Assembly: GCA_001939145.1 (NCBI GenBank)
Contig: LSRX01001090.1
Span: 102,806 to 166,805 of the forward strand
DNA length: 64,000 nucleotides
Direction of reading: 5' to 3'
DNA from: Symbiodinium microadriaticum
Taxonomy: Eukaryota > Sar > Dinophyceae > Suessiales > Symbiodiniaceae
Each line of letters opens with the position of its first letter. Within the stretch, counting starts at the first letter, position 1. The notes below the pieces were generated by a model. It worked only from the letters and a program-made list of their open reading frames with translations, made no database searches and had not been told where the DNA came from. Shown here one piece after another: positions 23,335-34,430 of this stretch. A program made the translations under genes and the position numbers.

Positions 23335-24424
23335 ATGGCCGCGGCGGCGAAGGCTTGGAAACCTGGAAACCAGGCTCCGAGGAGTCTTACTCTTCAAACT
23401 TGATCACAGTCAGGCCGTGGCTGCAGCTGGAGGGATGCCCAGACCTGGAGTTCCGCCTGCTTTCGCGCCCACACCAGGGCCCCCGCCAGATACTTCGTCT
23501 CTTTTCTTGGCGGTCAAGTCCTTGTGGGTGATCAGCGAGGCCTCCGCAGCAAGGTGGGTCGACTGAAGCCTACAAGTGGCGGCAGGAAAGCGTTACATGG
23601 TAAAATGTACGAATCTGACAAGCAAGCAGTGGTCAGCGGGCATCGAAAGTCGTGCAGGATACAGAGGAGGTTGAGATTTCTGTCCACGTCCCAAGTGATG
23701 CGGCAAAGGCAGACATCAAGGTTCGCCGCAGTTTCTTGCGGTGTGTCCGACTCAAGACGGTTGCCACAGCTCTTCCAGTGGAGGTTCAGTTCCAGCCGAA
23801 GTCTCTCAAAGCACGCCTTAGCTTTGCATTGTGACAGGCTGATGCCATGAATGCAATTTCTTGCCCCCAGTGCAATGCGAGGTCCTGCATTGTGGCAGAA
23901 CGCTGGTTGAGGGGGCTCTTGCAGCACCATGTTGCCCAGAAGGCCGCCGATGGTTTTGGAGTCATGCAGCAATCGCAAAATCGCTGTCCTGACAGAGGTT
24001 GCACTTGGACTTTGAGCAAAGGTGCTCTCGTAGCCCGGACCTCGACCACGAAAGTTTGGGGATGCGAGGGGATACTAGGACGCCAAGGTGACCTTGGAAA
24101 AAGCCAGCCCGAAGCCTTGGCCTGGTCTCTTTGCGGCAAAGACCTGAGCTGGCCAGAATGATGCTAGCAGATCTAGCAGCTAGCAGGAGAACATGACGTG
24201 CTCTGCTGTGAGATGCCGTGAGTCTGGTTTGTCGCAAGTCATCGTACTGCGCATGCGCATTCGTTCTTTGGCAATGCCACTTTGGCCCGAGCCTGCTGAC
24301 AAACGGCCTCACTACGCGCGAGCGCAGACAGCCCAGGTCTGAGACTCAGACCGGGAACTTTGAAGGCCGAGTCTACTTGCGCCCGCAGGAAGACCTTGAA
24401 TCGCTCCCGAAATGGTGGCAGTGA
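23335..24424 (+). CDS. CS-domain protein (NudC/p23-like), copy 1
   Basis: CS domains are seven-stranded beta-sandwiches found in Hsp90 co-chaperones (p23, Sgt1) and NudC-type chaperones. A candidate start is at 23335 (MAAAAKAWKPGNQ), followed by a proline-rich exon from 23414 (MPRPGVPPAFAPTPGPPP). The CS core follows. Exon 23658-23720 is DTEEVEISVHVPSDAAKADI, then K. Exon from 23784 is VQFQPKSLKARL, in phase. Exon 23998-24019 is CTWTLSK, the conserved W of the domain. The intron 23721-23783 is 63 bases (GT-AG) with AGGTTC at both borders. A last exon from 24389 (EDLESLPKWWQ, TGA at 24422) may be the C-terminus. The exon carrying the strand between LKARL and CTWTL was not found, and the 40-base gap between the first two exons is very short for an intron, so the start is tentative. 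Confidence 0.6.
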
Positions 24425-26976
24425 CGCAAGCGATTGAACATGAACCGCTCTTCGAGTCGTAGCCTGAGAATCCGAGGACACGATTGGTGGTGCTGCATAT
24501 GCCTGTTTCCACTCTTGCAAGGTTCAATCCGGCTGCACCGGAGTTCAGTCCGTCACAGCCAGACTGCCTAGCTTTGCTAATGCTGTGCGCTCTCACGAAA
24601 CCTTGCAATCGTAAAACCTGTGGCATGCTGCTGGCGACGTTGCCATATCTTCAAGATCATGTCCGAGAGCAGTAGTAGTAAGAGGTTTCCCGTGGATGGC
24701 GACTCGACAGGTTCCACGCTGTGCTCGCCTCGGTGCTGTGTAACGTGAGCTGTGGTCGCTTCTGCCTAAGCAAGCTATATGGGCAAGCTGCAGGGGGTCT
24801 TCCGAGCGGCTGGCGAAGAGGGTCGGATGCAAGAATAATCGTCCGCACGGAGCTTACTCCAGAGACAGACAAGCTCAAGTACAACCGCGTCCATGTGCAC
24901 TCGTTTTTTCTCAGGCCGTTGCCTCATGACCGTGGCGAGAAGGAAAGTACGAGTGGGCAGGCTTTGACACTGGCGGAGAATCTGATGTCATCATGTCGAT
25001 AAGATCCTGCGAACTGTGAAGGAGCCAGAGCCGGAATCACGAGCTCTGAGCTGCTCTCCACTGCTTCCGCGCAGGGCCCTTGCTGACGAAGGGCTCCAGA
25101 AGGTTGCATTCCCTATATTCCCTGTAGCAAGGCCGTTCGGGCCGCCCATCCCAGCGACAGGCAGGCAGAAGGCGCGGCGAATGCCCGCGCGGGAGCGGCG
25201 AAAGTGCGAGAAGTGCTTGGTGGCCGAAGGCCATGTGCGACTGCACCAGCTTCACCTGCCCTCAGCATGGGTGCGCTCCCCATACCCCACATACACGATG
25301 AATTATGGAAGACTGATGTCAAGTCCTCGTCAAAGCTGTGCATCTCAGGTGGAAAGCTAGGGCCCTGCCGCCGTGGCAGCGAGGAGGCTCGGCCAATGTA
25401 CAGGAGATGCTTGGCACGGACCAGTAAGTTACGTGCAGGTCTCCACTCTGGTCATAAAAAACTTGGCGTTAGACTTCCGCAAGGACCTGTTTGAACCTGT
25501 TTTCGGCATGCCAGCACAAAGGTTCAACAGTTATCCGCAAGTGCGAGGGCCGTAGCAAGGTGCACAAGGAACGGCACACAAATTTCGCTTGATCCCTCCA
25601 ACACTTCAGAGGAGGATGTGGAGGTATTTCTGGAAAGCATGTGCGTGGGAGCTGCCGAGGCAGGCAAAGGGCGACAAGTCTCAGCGTGCCTGGAGCGCAA
25701 GAGCCTCCGTTGCCTAGTCCGAGCTTCGAGGTTGACATGCATGTCGACCCCGCCAGTGGATCCTTTCGAGGTGCGCTTTGCAGATCACGCACACGGCATC
25801 CGAACGTATTCGTGGTGAGCATTTTGCCAACTTTTGGGCGGCTTTTCTCCCGCATTTGCATTAAGTACCATTAAGTCCTCCGTAAGTTCAAGCCTCGTAG
25901 TCTCGAGGTGATGTGTCCGGAGAACCTGCAGGTAAAGGCTTGTAGCGATTTCGCCAGCCTGTTCGTCTAATTGCTTTTTCATTATCAGGCCACTCATGGC
26001 TCCTGTCGGATCCGTGCACGCTTTGATACTGTATGAGGAGACTCAATATCGAAGCAACGAATTTGGCAGCAGTGTCTACGCTCGTGGATGTGAAGCATTT
26101 TAGTTGCGCCCTTTAGCGTGGCTTCTGACGGGTGACAGTTGCCGGCAAGGCGAATTGATCTGCTGATCGCTGCTGCGCAACATGCTCTGACCGATACAGA
26201 GTCACCCCTGCGATCCGGAAACATCACCCGCGCTTCCAGATCTCTCCGCTCCTTTTGCTGTTTTGCAGGCACGGCGTTCGTCCGGTATGCTTCCCCTGCA
26301 AAGGCACCTGGGGCACTCTGGGAGCTAAGTCGGGTATCCCACTTCCAGCAGGGTCATATGCTTATTCAGAGTGCCTCATCAAGGTACTCCAATATCCTTC
26401 GACTTGCAAGTTCCTTGCACTTGCCAGGCACGGGAGGCTTTGCAGAAGCTTGGGCCGTCTCCAGACATTGGTGGTAGAAAGGCAGGCTCTGTGCGAATAT
26501 CGGCATTTTGGTGACTTGCGTTATTGAGCCGATCAGGCGAGAGTCGAGGTTCAGAAGTCCAAGAACCTCTTTGGTCGGAGAAATGCAGGTGGCGAGTTGC
26601 CGCAGGAGCTTGCAACATCTGCTGCGCTCTCTTTGCACTTGCACTGAGAACTTGACCTCGTTTCACACAGGAGCTGACCCTGGTGCAACAAGAGATAGAG
26701 CTGTTCCTGCAAGGCTTCGAGACAGAGGCTGTCGCAGCGCTAGCTGGCAACAGATGCCACCTTACTGGCAAGTTACCTGCAAGGTTTGCCTCTCGGCTAC
26801 TTTCGATGCCCATCAGCGCAAGTGACCCACTGGCCCATGGGGCGATTCATATCTTCATATCTATGGACAAAAGTACAGTCCTCGTGCCGGCAGGTATGCC
26901 CACTCGCTGGCAGAAAGGCACAATCTCGTGCATGCCACAAGACAAAATGAAAGTGGGCAGACGTGCCCCCCGCCCC

Positions 26977-26991
26977 NNNNNNNNNNNNNNN
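26977..26991. other. Assembly gap (15 N)
   Basis: A run of 15 unknown bases follows a C-rich tract (ACGTGCCCCCCGCCCC). The true size and content are unknown, and protein frames crossing it are meaningless. Confidence 0.95.
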
Positions 26992-27250
26992 CAACTCAAT
27001 GATGGAGGCGGATGCAGCCTTGATCTGAGCACGTGTGCAGGTACGTCTACCTTAGCAAGTGCCGGCCGAGCCAAGCCGCCGGGAACAGGAAGAAGGCGTC
27101 TTGCTGTGACAAGTTCAAACTCTGCGACTCTGGCCCTGTCAGCGAAGGCTTTCTCGATGGATGCTCGCGGTACGTCAGCCGGCCATGTGTTGCCAACATC
27201 TGGGTCCAATGCAGCCGGACGGGGATACCACAGCTCCACGGTGCACTCTG

Positions 27251-27310
27251 CATGCGCCTGCATGCGCCTGCATGCGCCTGCATGCGCCTGCATGCGCCTG
27301 CATGCGCCTT
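27251..27310. repeat. 10-bp tandem repeat, six copies
   Basis: Five exact copies of CATGCGCCTG are followed by a sixth ending in T. The unit is not a multiple of three, so all three frames on each strand are open across it, creating artificial frames rich in MRLHAPACAC on one strand and HAGACRRMQA on the other. It is best read as a minisatellite. Confidence 0.9.
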
Positions 27311-30230
27311 CCGCCTGCCAGGCCCCAGCTCGGTGCAGCTGGAGGCCCGCTTCTGCTTGAGGATGTTCGGGGCAGTGGGCAAACCTATGCGAACCCATTC
27401 TCGACCGCTGTCGGCTGCAGGCGCACTATGCGACATGGGCTACGAGGACTCCCTGTGCCCTTGGACTGACGTCATGGACAAAGTGCAAGCAGAATGACAG
27501 GCACAGAGTCAGAGCTGCTATGTCGGCCCTATGTCTCCTCCAGGCCTCCTGTTCCAAGGCACGAGTGCCGAATTTCTCTCTTTACACAGTCGCTTCGACT
27601 CCACACTGTGGCATTGAGAGCAAAAGCCAGAGGGGCATCCTATAGGCCAAGCAAGCGGCAGTTCCCAAAGGGGTGCAAGCAAGTGGGCCCCGGCCCGTTC
27701 GCGGGCGAACACCTTAGGAGGCCCTTCGGAGGCCCCAACCGGCGCGACGGATTTGCAGCGGCCGGCTGTGGGCGTTGCACGGTTTGGGTCCGTATACCCA
27801 AGACGGAAGGATTTTTCATTCATGTCGTGTACAGAGCAAGGCTGTCAACTTGGAATGCCTCTCCAAGCGTCAAGTCTGCAGGGCTGGAGTTGGGCACGCC
27901 GGCCCTGGGGCCGGAACTGCTGGCGAGAGTCTCGGTCCTGTGAGGATGCACAGGTGCCCAAGTGGCCTTAACGCAGAGTCACCGCCTGTCGCCGTCTCAC
28001 AAGCTGTCGAAACGCCAGCCAAGGCAGGGTCCGAGGACGCCATGCCAGGGGCCTATTCGGCTCCTCGCGCGTCATCCACGGCCTTACACCCCTGCCTTAC
28101 GCTTACGACTTTCAATGTTTTTTTGTCCAGGTTCATGCTTCCCAGCGCGGCAGTACCACTTCTTCCTCCTGCAATTGATCCTGCGATTGGTCTACCAGGG
28201 CGCGAGCCGGAGGAAGCCTGCAAGCGTTTGAGCTTTCCGATACATGGGCTTTGAAGGGTGACGCTGCCACCAGCATGGCCTGCCGCTGGCATGCTGTCAG
28301 GGACCCAGGCGCTCATTCCTGGCTCTGCTGAGCCTGGCTGAGCCTCGCTTAGCGCCTGAGGTTAGGGACTGAGCCCCCGCCTGGCCTCGGCTTAGAGCTA
28401 CAAGGCCGGTTGTCGAAGGCGGTAGCCGGTAGCCCAGCTCCCCACGCCGTTTGCAAGGCCTTGCAGAGCTTGCTGAAGGACTTTGCAAAGACCTGGTGGA
28501 TCCAGAGGCTGAACTTCTGAGCAGTGCCACATTTTACTGTGGAATGGATGTTTTGGGGTACTGTTAAGTGCAGGAGTTCCACTTGGATTTCAAGCACGCC
28601 TGTCCTCCGTCTGATTCGGCAATGTCCACGGAGGCTGGACCTTTGCAAGCTGCTGGATCAATCTCGAGCTGCGGACTTCTGCCAGGACAGAAGCTCCCAG
28701 CGAAGTGACGACACCGATCACTGCTGAGGAGTCAGCAGCGCGGGCCGTGAGCTGTTTCATTCTTTCAAAGTCATGTCATATCATGGGAACGTGCTGGTAG
28801 CATACAGCATACACTAAAAGCAGAGCCGTATGTTTCAACACCTACAGATGGGGTCTCCGCCGTGCCTCGAGTGTGAGAGACAGTGAGAGATGTATATTTC
28901 GCACTGACAGCAAGCAAGCTTAATGCGACATGCAGTGACATGGATCATCCTGCTTTCCGAGCTCTCCGAGACTAGCTGTCTATGCATGCTCGTTTTGTTT
29001 GTAATCACACAGGCCAAATTGTCGAAGCCATCCAGTGCATACCGTTGTCACGCCCGGTCCACATGCACTCAAATGCATCTTGAACCCTAACCTGGTCTCG
29101 TGATAGCCTTGGCACATTGGCCGCGACAATTTGCTGAAACACACACCTGCGGTGTGTTGTAACTTGCAAATTTGAAGCCAGACTTGCAGAAGTTGGGCGA
29201 ATGCTGTGAGAGCACTGTCGAGTACAGAGCTCCATCCTGGTTCAGTGCCCAAACCGCTAAACCGGTATTACATGGACCTTCAGCCCTCGCCCCCGTGATT
29301 GACCCTCCTCTCCTCCTTTGCACCGTCTTCGAAAGTGAGACGCGGCATCTGCCTGGTGCAGGTTTTGTGGCCAAGGCAGCAGTGTAGCACAGCACGAAGG
29401 AGCATACTGGAGCCGTGACAAGATTGCTGCTGCTGGCTGTCAATGTAGCAGTTTCAGGGCGCCCAAGGAGCCCTGGCTCCACATGCATTTCAGGTGGCAT
29501 CCGACCGAAATCTATCGAGTTTCCGGAAGTCGATAGCTGCAGCAGACTTTTGAAAAAGTCGGACGCCGGAGCTGTGCATGTGCGAAATTCCTTTGTAAGA
29601 CGCGGCTTGTAAAGCCTCTTCAGCCACTGCATTGAGAGGAACGGCTTCGCCTCAGTGTGATCTGAGGAGGTGGCTACTCGCACTGCGCGTCAGCTTTTTC
29701 CGGGGAGCTGCCTCGACAAACTCACGGGGAGACGTGCAGCAAATGAGTGACGCGACTGTGTGGGGACTCTGCATGCAGAGTGTTGAAATCCAGGCGAGCT
29801 TCGATTTTCATCCATCTTTGATGCTCCAGCGAGAGACCGCAGCATCTGATAGCGCTCATTTACGCAACCCCGCGTCGACCAATTTCATATCGTGAAGTCG
29901 TGAAGCAGCTCGGCCAGCGAGGCGGGGACATGCGGCACATGCGGCACTGTTTGGCAAAAGAGCTGAGTTGAGTCGAAGAGGCCTGCTATGCAAGTAAGCT
30001 TACTTGTATGGCTGCTGCCTTCACTAGGAGGCGCCGCTCGGCACTGCGCGTCGCGCAGGGCTAAGTTTTCTCGAATGTCGGGGCTGCTCTCGAGGATGCC
30101 ACTGGATTCAGCGACAGCACCTCAAGCAAAGCAATGCAAGCGAGCGTCTCAGTGTCAGTGACTCACCAGTGATCCATGGAGGGTTCAGACTGCCTTCTCG
30201 GAAGGCTCTGCTCTCAGCACGCTTCCCGAG

Positions 30231-30280
30231 TCCGACGGGTCCGACGGGTCCGACGGGTCCGACGGGTCCGACGGGTCCGA
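30231..30280. repeat. 9-bp tandem repeat (TCCGACGGG), five copies
   Basis: Five exact 9-base units are followed by a partial one. In the + strand frame the array reads as repeated Thr-Gly-Pro and on the - strand as Gly-Pro-Val, so it would be collagen-like if translated. No splice-supported exon or gene is visible around it, so I call it a minisatellite. Confidence 0.85.
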
Positions 30281-30782
30281 GTCCCGAGTATTCCCGAGTC
30301 GTCGGAGTCACTGCAGTGCTGAGTTCCTCACACCTTCGGCCTCCAAGGCTCCGTGAGACCAACATCTCACAGCACGCCGGCTGATGTTTTGTGTACCGTG
30401 GCTGCGTGGCTCCGTATGTTGGCTATCATCTTTACTGCCAGGTCTACTTGGCGGTGCATCAGCGCCGGGCAACTCTTTCAGGCCCCCGTACAACGGGTGC
30501 CGACGGGGGGGTGAAAGAAGCCTTGACAGGTCTATTCCAGCTCAAGCCCACACCTGCCGATTGCGGAAGGTGCAGCGATGTGCTGAGGTTAGAGTTGGGC
30601 TCTTTTCGCGGTCGAAACTGATCTCCAGACTCCTTCAGGAGGTGCTTGTTTTGCTGGCTTCACCAAATTCTTCTGGGCAGCGGTGCTTGCGTTGTACCCC
30701 AGCTGCACTGGTACATGTAAGAATTGAGCCACGAATGCAAGGTCACCTGGGCGAATTCAGGAGCAAGTAAGTAATTAAGTAA

Positions 30783-30801
30783 GTGTGTGTGTGTGTGTGT
30801 G
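30783..30801. repeat. (GT)n microsatellite
   Basis: About nine GT units in a non-coding stretch. Confidence 0.9.
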
Positions 30802-31246
30802 AAACTCCTGTTCCTAAGGATTGAGTCTGTTTCTTGTTCGGTACTTTTGTCTAGTCCAAACTGTGCACTTTGTGACCCTCTGTACCAGATGATATAATGT
30901 ATTCAATTTCATCAAGCAGGGGGCTGGCAGCCTATTCCGTGATGCCAGCCAACGAAGCTAGCGGAATAGGTGGAAGGAGCTATGGAGGCATAGCTCTGTA
31001 CGTGCTGCAAGTTTCACTTTCGATCTGAAGTGATTGTAATTTCCTCTAGATGTTAGCCTCGAGATTCCATCTTTATTCCAGTGTATACTCATCCTGCAGC
31101 TAAAATCTTTTGTTGTCGATCGTGCAAGGATTCAAGAAGGCTCCATTAGCTGTTAGATGCATTCTTAACAAAGGATAAAGAAAGCTGAACAAAGACATAT
31201 GAAACAACAAAGAAAAAGTGACAACCGGCATCGCCCGGATGATGCA

Positions 31247-31263
31247 AGTGTGTGTGTGTGTGT
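31247..31263. repeat. (GT)n microsatellite
   Basis: About eight GT units, flanked by sequence with no gene signal. Confidence 0.9.
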
Positions 31264-32691
31264 CACTGGATGTCCATTCATGCCCATGCTGCAAAGCAGC
31301 TGGAGCAGCCGGAGGGAAGAGGGCGAGCGGGGCTGGGGTGGTCCAGAACACTTCCTGATCTTCCTGTGATTTCGATCTGGCTCGAGCCGGAAGGTGGCAG
31401 GCTGGGAGGGGGTCTTTGAAGGGGAGGGTCACGCTCGCGTGTCCTTGCTGAAGACTTAGGCACCCTGGTCCTCCCGCATCTCCTGCCCCTCCAGTTTGAA
31501 ATGGCACACCCTGTGAAGACTCCAGCAGAGGTTCTCGCTGATCGGCCTTTGTCTCTTTGTGCCGCTCATGCTCGAGATCACCAGGCCAGGCTCTTACGAT
31601 CCGAAGAAACGCCACGCCCAGCTTTCCTCCAAGGCGGCGCCCACCAGGGCAACCACTCGTGCTGTGTGGCATTATCTTCGACTGCTGCCCGCATGCCCCT
31701 AAGCTTCTCAGGGTTTACTCGGAGCCGACGATCTGAATCAGTCTTCCTGGAAGTAAGGGCTAACTGCTAACCAGCCAACCATTTTTCAATATCCGTGCAC
31801 GTTCGCATCCGTTGCCGTGGTGCAGCGACCCTCTCCGAGGCCAAAGAACTCGGCAGAGCAGCTTGTCACATCTCCGGCAAGCAAATCTCCATCAGCAAGA
31901 TGAACGAAAACAGTGCTTCTTGAGTCATATAAACACAGACATGCTGCATTGCTTTTGTTATTCAAACAGTAGTAGTTGTACTTCTATGCTACTTACTGCT
32001 GTTAACAGTATGACTACTTGCCAGTAGTATATCAACCATAACTACAGTTGTCATCACTAATGTTGTCATTGATGTTGTTGCGGTTATGATTTGGTGGTCG
32101 GAGCTTCCGCAAACGGCGACGGAGTTGTTTTAGTTCTTTTGGAACCTGCGAAGTAGTTTGAGAGATGTGATGATTGAAAGCAGTGTGGGCAACCACTAGT
32201 TAGTGCTTCGTGGTTTCAGGTTTAGGGCCGTTTTGGGCTAGTATGCCCCCTTATAGTGCTATTCTTGACAACCTGTGCGTGTTCCTAAGTGGACGTCGGG
32301 TGTTCCTGGCTTGACCACCGCCTATCTCGACTGTTTGGCCGAACTTTGTTCCCGCACACATTCCCCACGCAGCCCCAGGATGCCCCAGGGCGTTCCTGGC
32401 ACAAATGTCCCCCTCGACCACAATCACCGGTGGCATACGTTCCAGTGCCTCAGAAGGCCTTTGAAAGATCCGTAAGGACGCGCTGTACTTTGTATTTGTG
32501 ACTTGTGACAACGGCGAATGGCACGGCTTCAACATCCTCCCAAGTGTCGTGTGTGGGTCCAGCAGAAGATTAATATTGATTCCTGCACCTGGCATGGAAC
32601 CGTTTCCAATTCTGATTTGGCCCACGGGTATATGATGGTATACATGTGGCTCACGATCGGGAGTGACGCATGTGCGTGAAGAACACCGGCC

Positions 32692-32718
32692 GTTTTTTTT
32701 TTGTGTGTGTGTGTGTGT
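32692..32718. repeat. T-tract followed by (GT)n microsatellite
   Basis: Ten or so T followed by eight GT units. It lies in an interval with no recognised gene. Confidence 0.9.
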
Positions 32719-33399
32719 CGGGTGTCATGAATGTGGCAATCCCACGATGATGCATGCTCGGATTTGTGCGTGTCTAAGTCAAGACAGTGCTGACAGCACC
32801 GAAGAGAAAGGCTGAGTGGGAAAGCAAGAAGGATCGACTATTGTTGCTTTGTCATGGCTTGCTCCTTGATGATGCAGCAGATGATTTGTGCGTGGCTGAG
32901 TCCACAATGCTGCCAATATTCTCGGTCACTGTCTGAAGAGGAGGAACACCTGGGACCTTGGTGCTAGTTTCCCTGGCTCTGGGGAAAAAGCCCAGCAACC
33001 ATGGAGCCGGAAGCCTTGACAGTTGAAGCTTGCCTCCGAGATCCCAGCGCACCATCCTCGTTTTTGTCGGTGTCGTGAGGATCCTCACCACCATGAGCAG
33101 CACAACCACCCGCCCAATCGCCGTGTCATCACGATGATCATCGTCATCCCGCCCATGCTCAGCACCGGTTGAAAGAAAAACCGTGAAGCCTGTACTGTAG
33201 CAATCATTGCAGGCTCAAGGCGGCATCTAATACGGATGCGCCCTGAGCTTGGTGACGTAGACATGCTTGTGCGATTCGAGCGACGAGTCGACAGCTCCAA
33301 CAAGCAGACAGGGAGTGCGTGTCCATGACGTCGGGCAGCGTTCCTCCCGCTGGATTGAATCCTGCATGGTCCATAGCAGCCCCTCGTGCTTTTGTCGGT

Positions 33400-34430
33400 T
33401 CTGTGTCTGAGCGAAAGATTTAAGGCTCCTCCGTCCACAAGCGAGGGTCTGTCCATCGAGGATTTGAAAGAGCAGGTTGGGCTCGCGTTCGGTGCTCCTG
33501 ACATTCGCGATGTCGCCTGCAGTCAACAGTTAAACACCTCAGTCTGTCAGGGAAATCTGGCCTTCAAGCGCGCTGCACTCTTGAAGAGCCACTGCCGCTT
33601 CTTCTGGCACTGGCAGCTTTGCCATGAGTATCTAGGGCTCGCCAGGCGAACGACGGCTTCAACCCAGTATCTCAGCGAAGCCAAGTCCTACTACATCCAG
33701 GCCTCATCCTCACATCCTCGAAGGAGTGGTATTGGCAAACGTCCCGCCTCTTGACATTCGCAGGCTATCCAGAGAGTTGGGAATGCAAAAGCGAATGCCA
33801 GCAATCTCGCGCTGGGGTTCGATCCTCTTCATCCCAGTTGAGAGTGGCAAGTTTTGCTGTAACAGTAGGACACCAAGCCGTTGGATCATAAGGGAATGTT
33901 GCAGCCATTGCAATTCAAACCATCGTGAAGTCCACACTCCCGATCTTACTCGCTTGGAGACAGTCCAGCAGTCAGCATGGCGCGCGCAGCTCAGACATTG
34001 CACATGGTGGGAGCCACTGAGTTTGATTCAGAGTGCAAGGTGTGAAGTCATTGCCGTCGCGGAGCCCCATCAGCCCTTCCTCACGCAGGACCGGCCGATT
34101 ATGCAGAGCAACATGGACACAACTGTTCATCATCGTGGTATCCAAGGAGGTTACTTCCAATCAGCCTGTGATGCAGGCCACCACAGACATGATGTCTGCA
34201 GGCTATGCCTGCTGTGTAGCTATAGTGCAGGTTCTCCAGCCGTATGTGACGATGTTGGTGTGCGGCCTGAGATATGAGCTTCGTGATTTGCTCCACGCCT
34301 TTCTTCGGATGCAACAACCAGGTGCCCGTGATCGTGAACGCATCCGGCCCTGTCATGCCAGGGCAAGCACAGGCGGAAACGGTCTCAGAAGAGTTCAAGT
34401 TCCGACAAACTCCGCACTCGCGAGGCGGTT
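33400..34430 (+). other. Candidate upstream exons of the Puf gene
   Basis: A + strand frame at about 33425-33510 reads APPSTSEGLSIEDLKEQVGL, then AFGAPDIRDV. Another after TCGCAG|G at about 33765 reads LSRELGMQKRMPAISRWG. They have protein-like composition and the same strand as the Puf gene that follows, so they may be its N-terminal exons or a separate gene. No family is recognised. Confidence 0.25.

Larger units (their letters stand above)
24430..33390. other. Nine kilobases with no recognised gene
   Basis: No domain or convincing exon chain was found. Isolated + strand pieces with protein-like composition are about 24795-24990 (IIVRTELTPETDKLKYNRVH), about 25425-25535 (YVQVSTLVIKNLALDFRKDL, then FEPVFGMPAQRF), about 25610-25660 (EEDVEVFLESMCVGAAEAGK), about 26270-26320 (GTAFVRYASPAKAPGALWEL, faintly like an RRM RNP-1 strand) and about 26680-26725 (VQQEIELFLQGFETEAVAAL). 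They could be exons of one or two unrecognised genes. From about 28.3 to 33.3 kb I see essentially only microsatellites, AT-leaning stretches and chance frames. Confidence 0.35.

Noticed and set aside
26255..26330. RRM RNA-binding domain
   Set aside because: A single RNP-1-like strand (GTAFVRYASPAKA) is present, but no RNP-2 or second half of the domain was found nearby.
27033..27497. Frames rich in MRLHAPACAC and HAGACRRMQA
   Set aside because: Artefacts of the 10-bp tandem repeat, which is open in every frame; no splice-supported exon includes it.
31100..31672. 190-codon frame on the - strand
   Set aside because: No domain, low-complexity composition, and located in a microsatellite-rich interval without splice-like structure.
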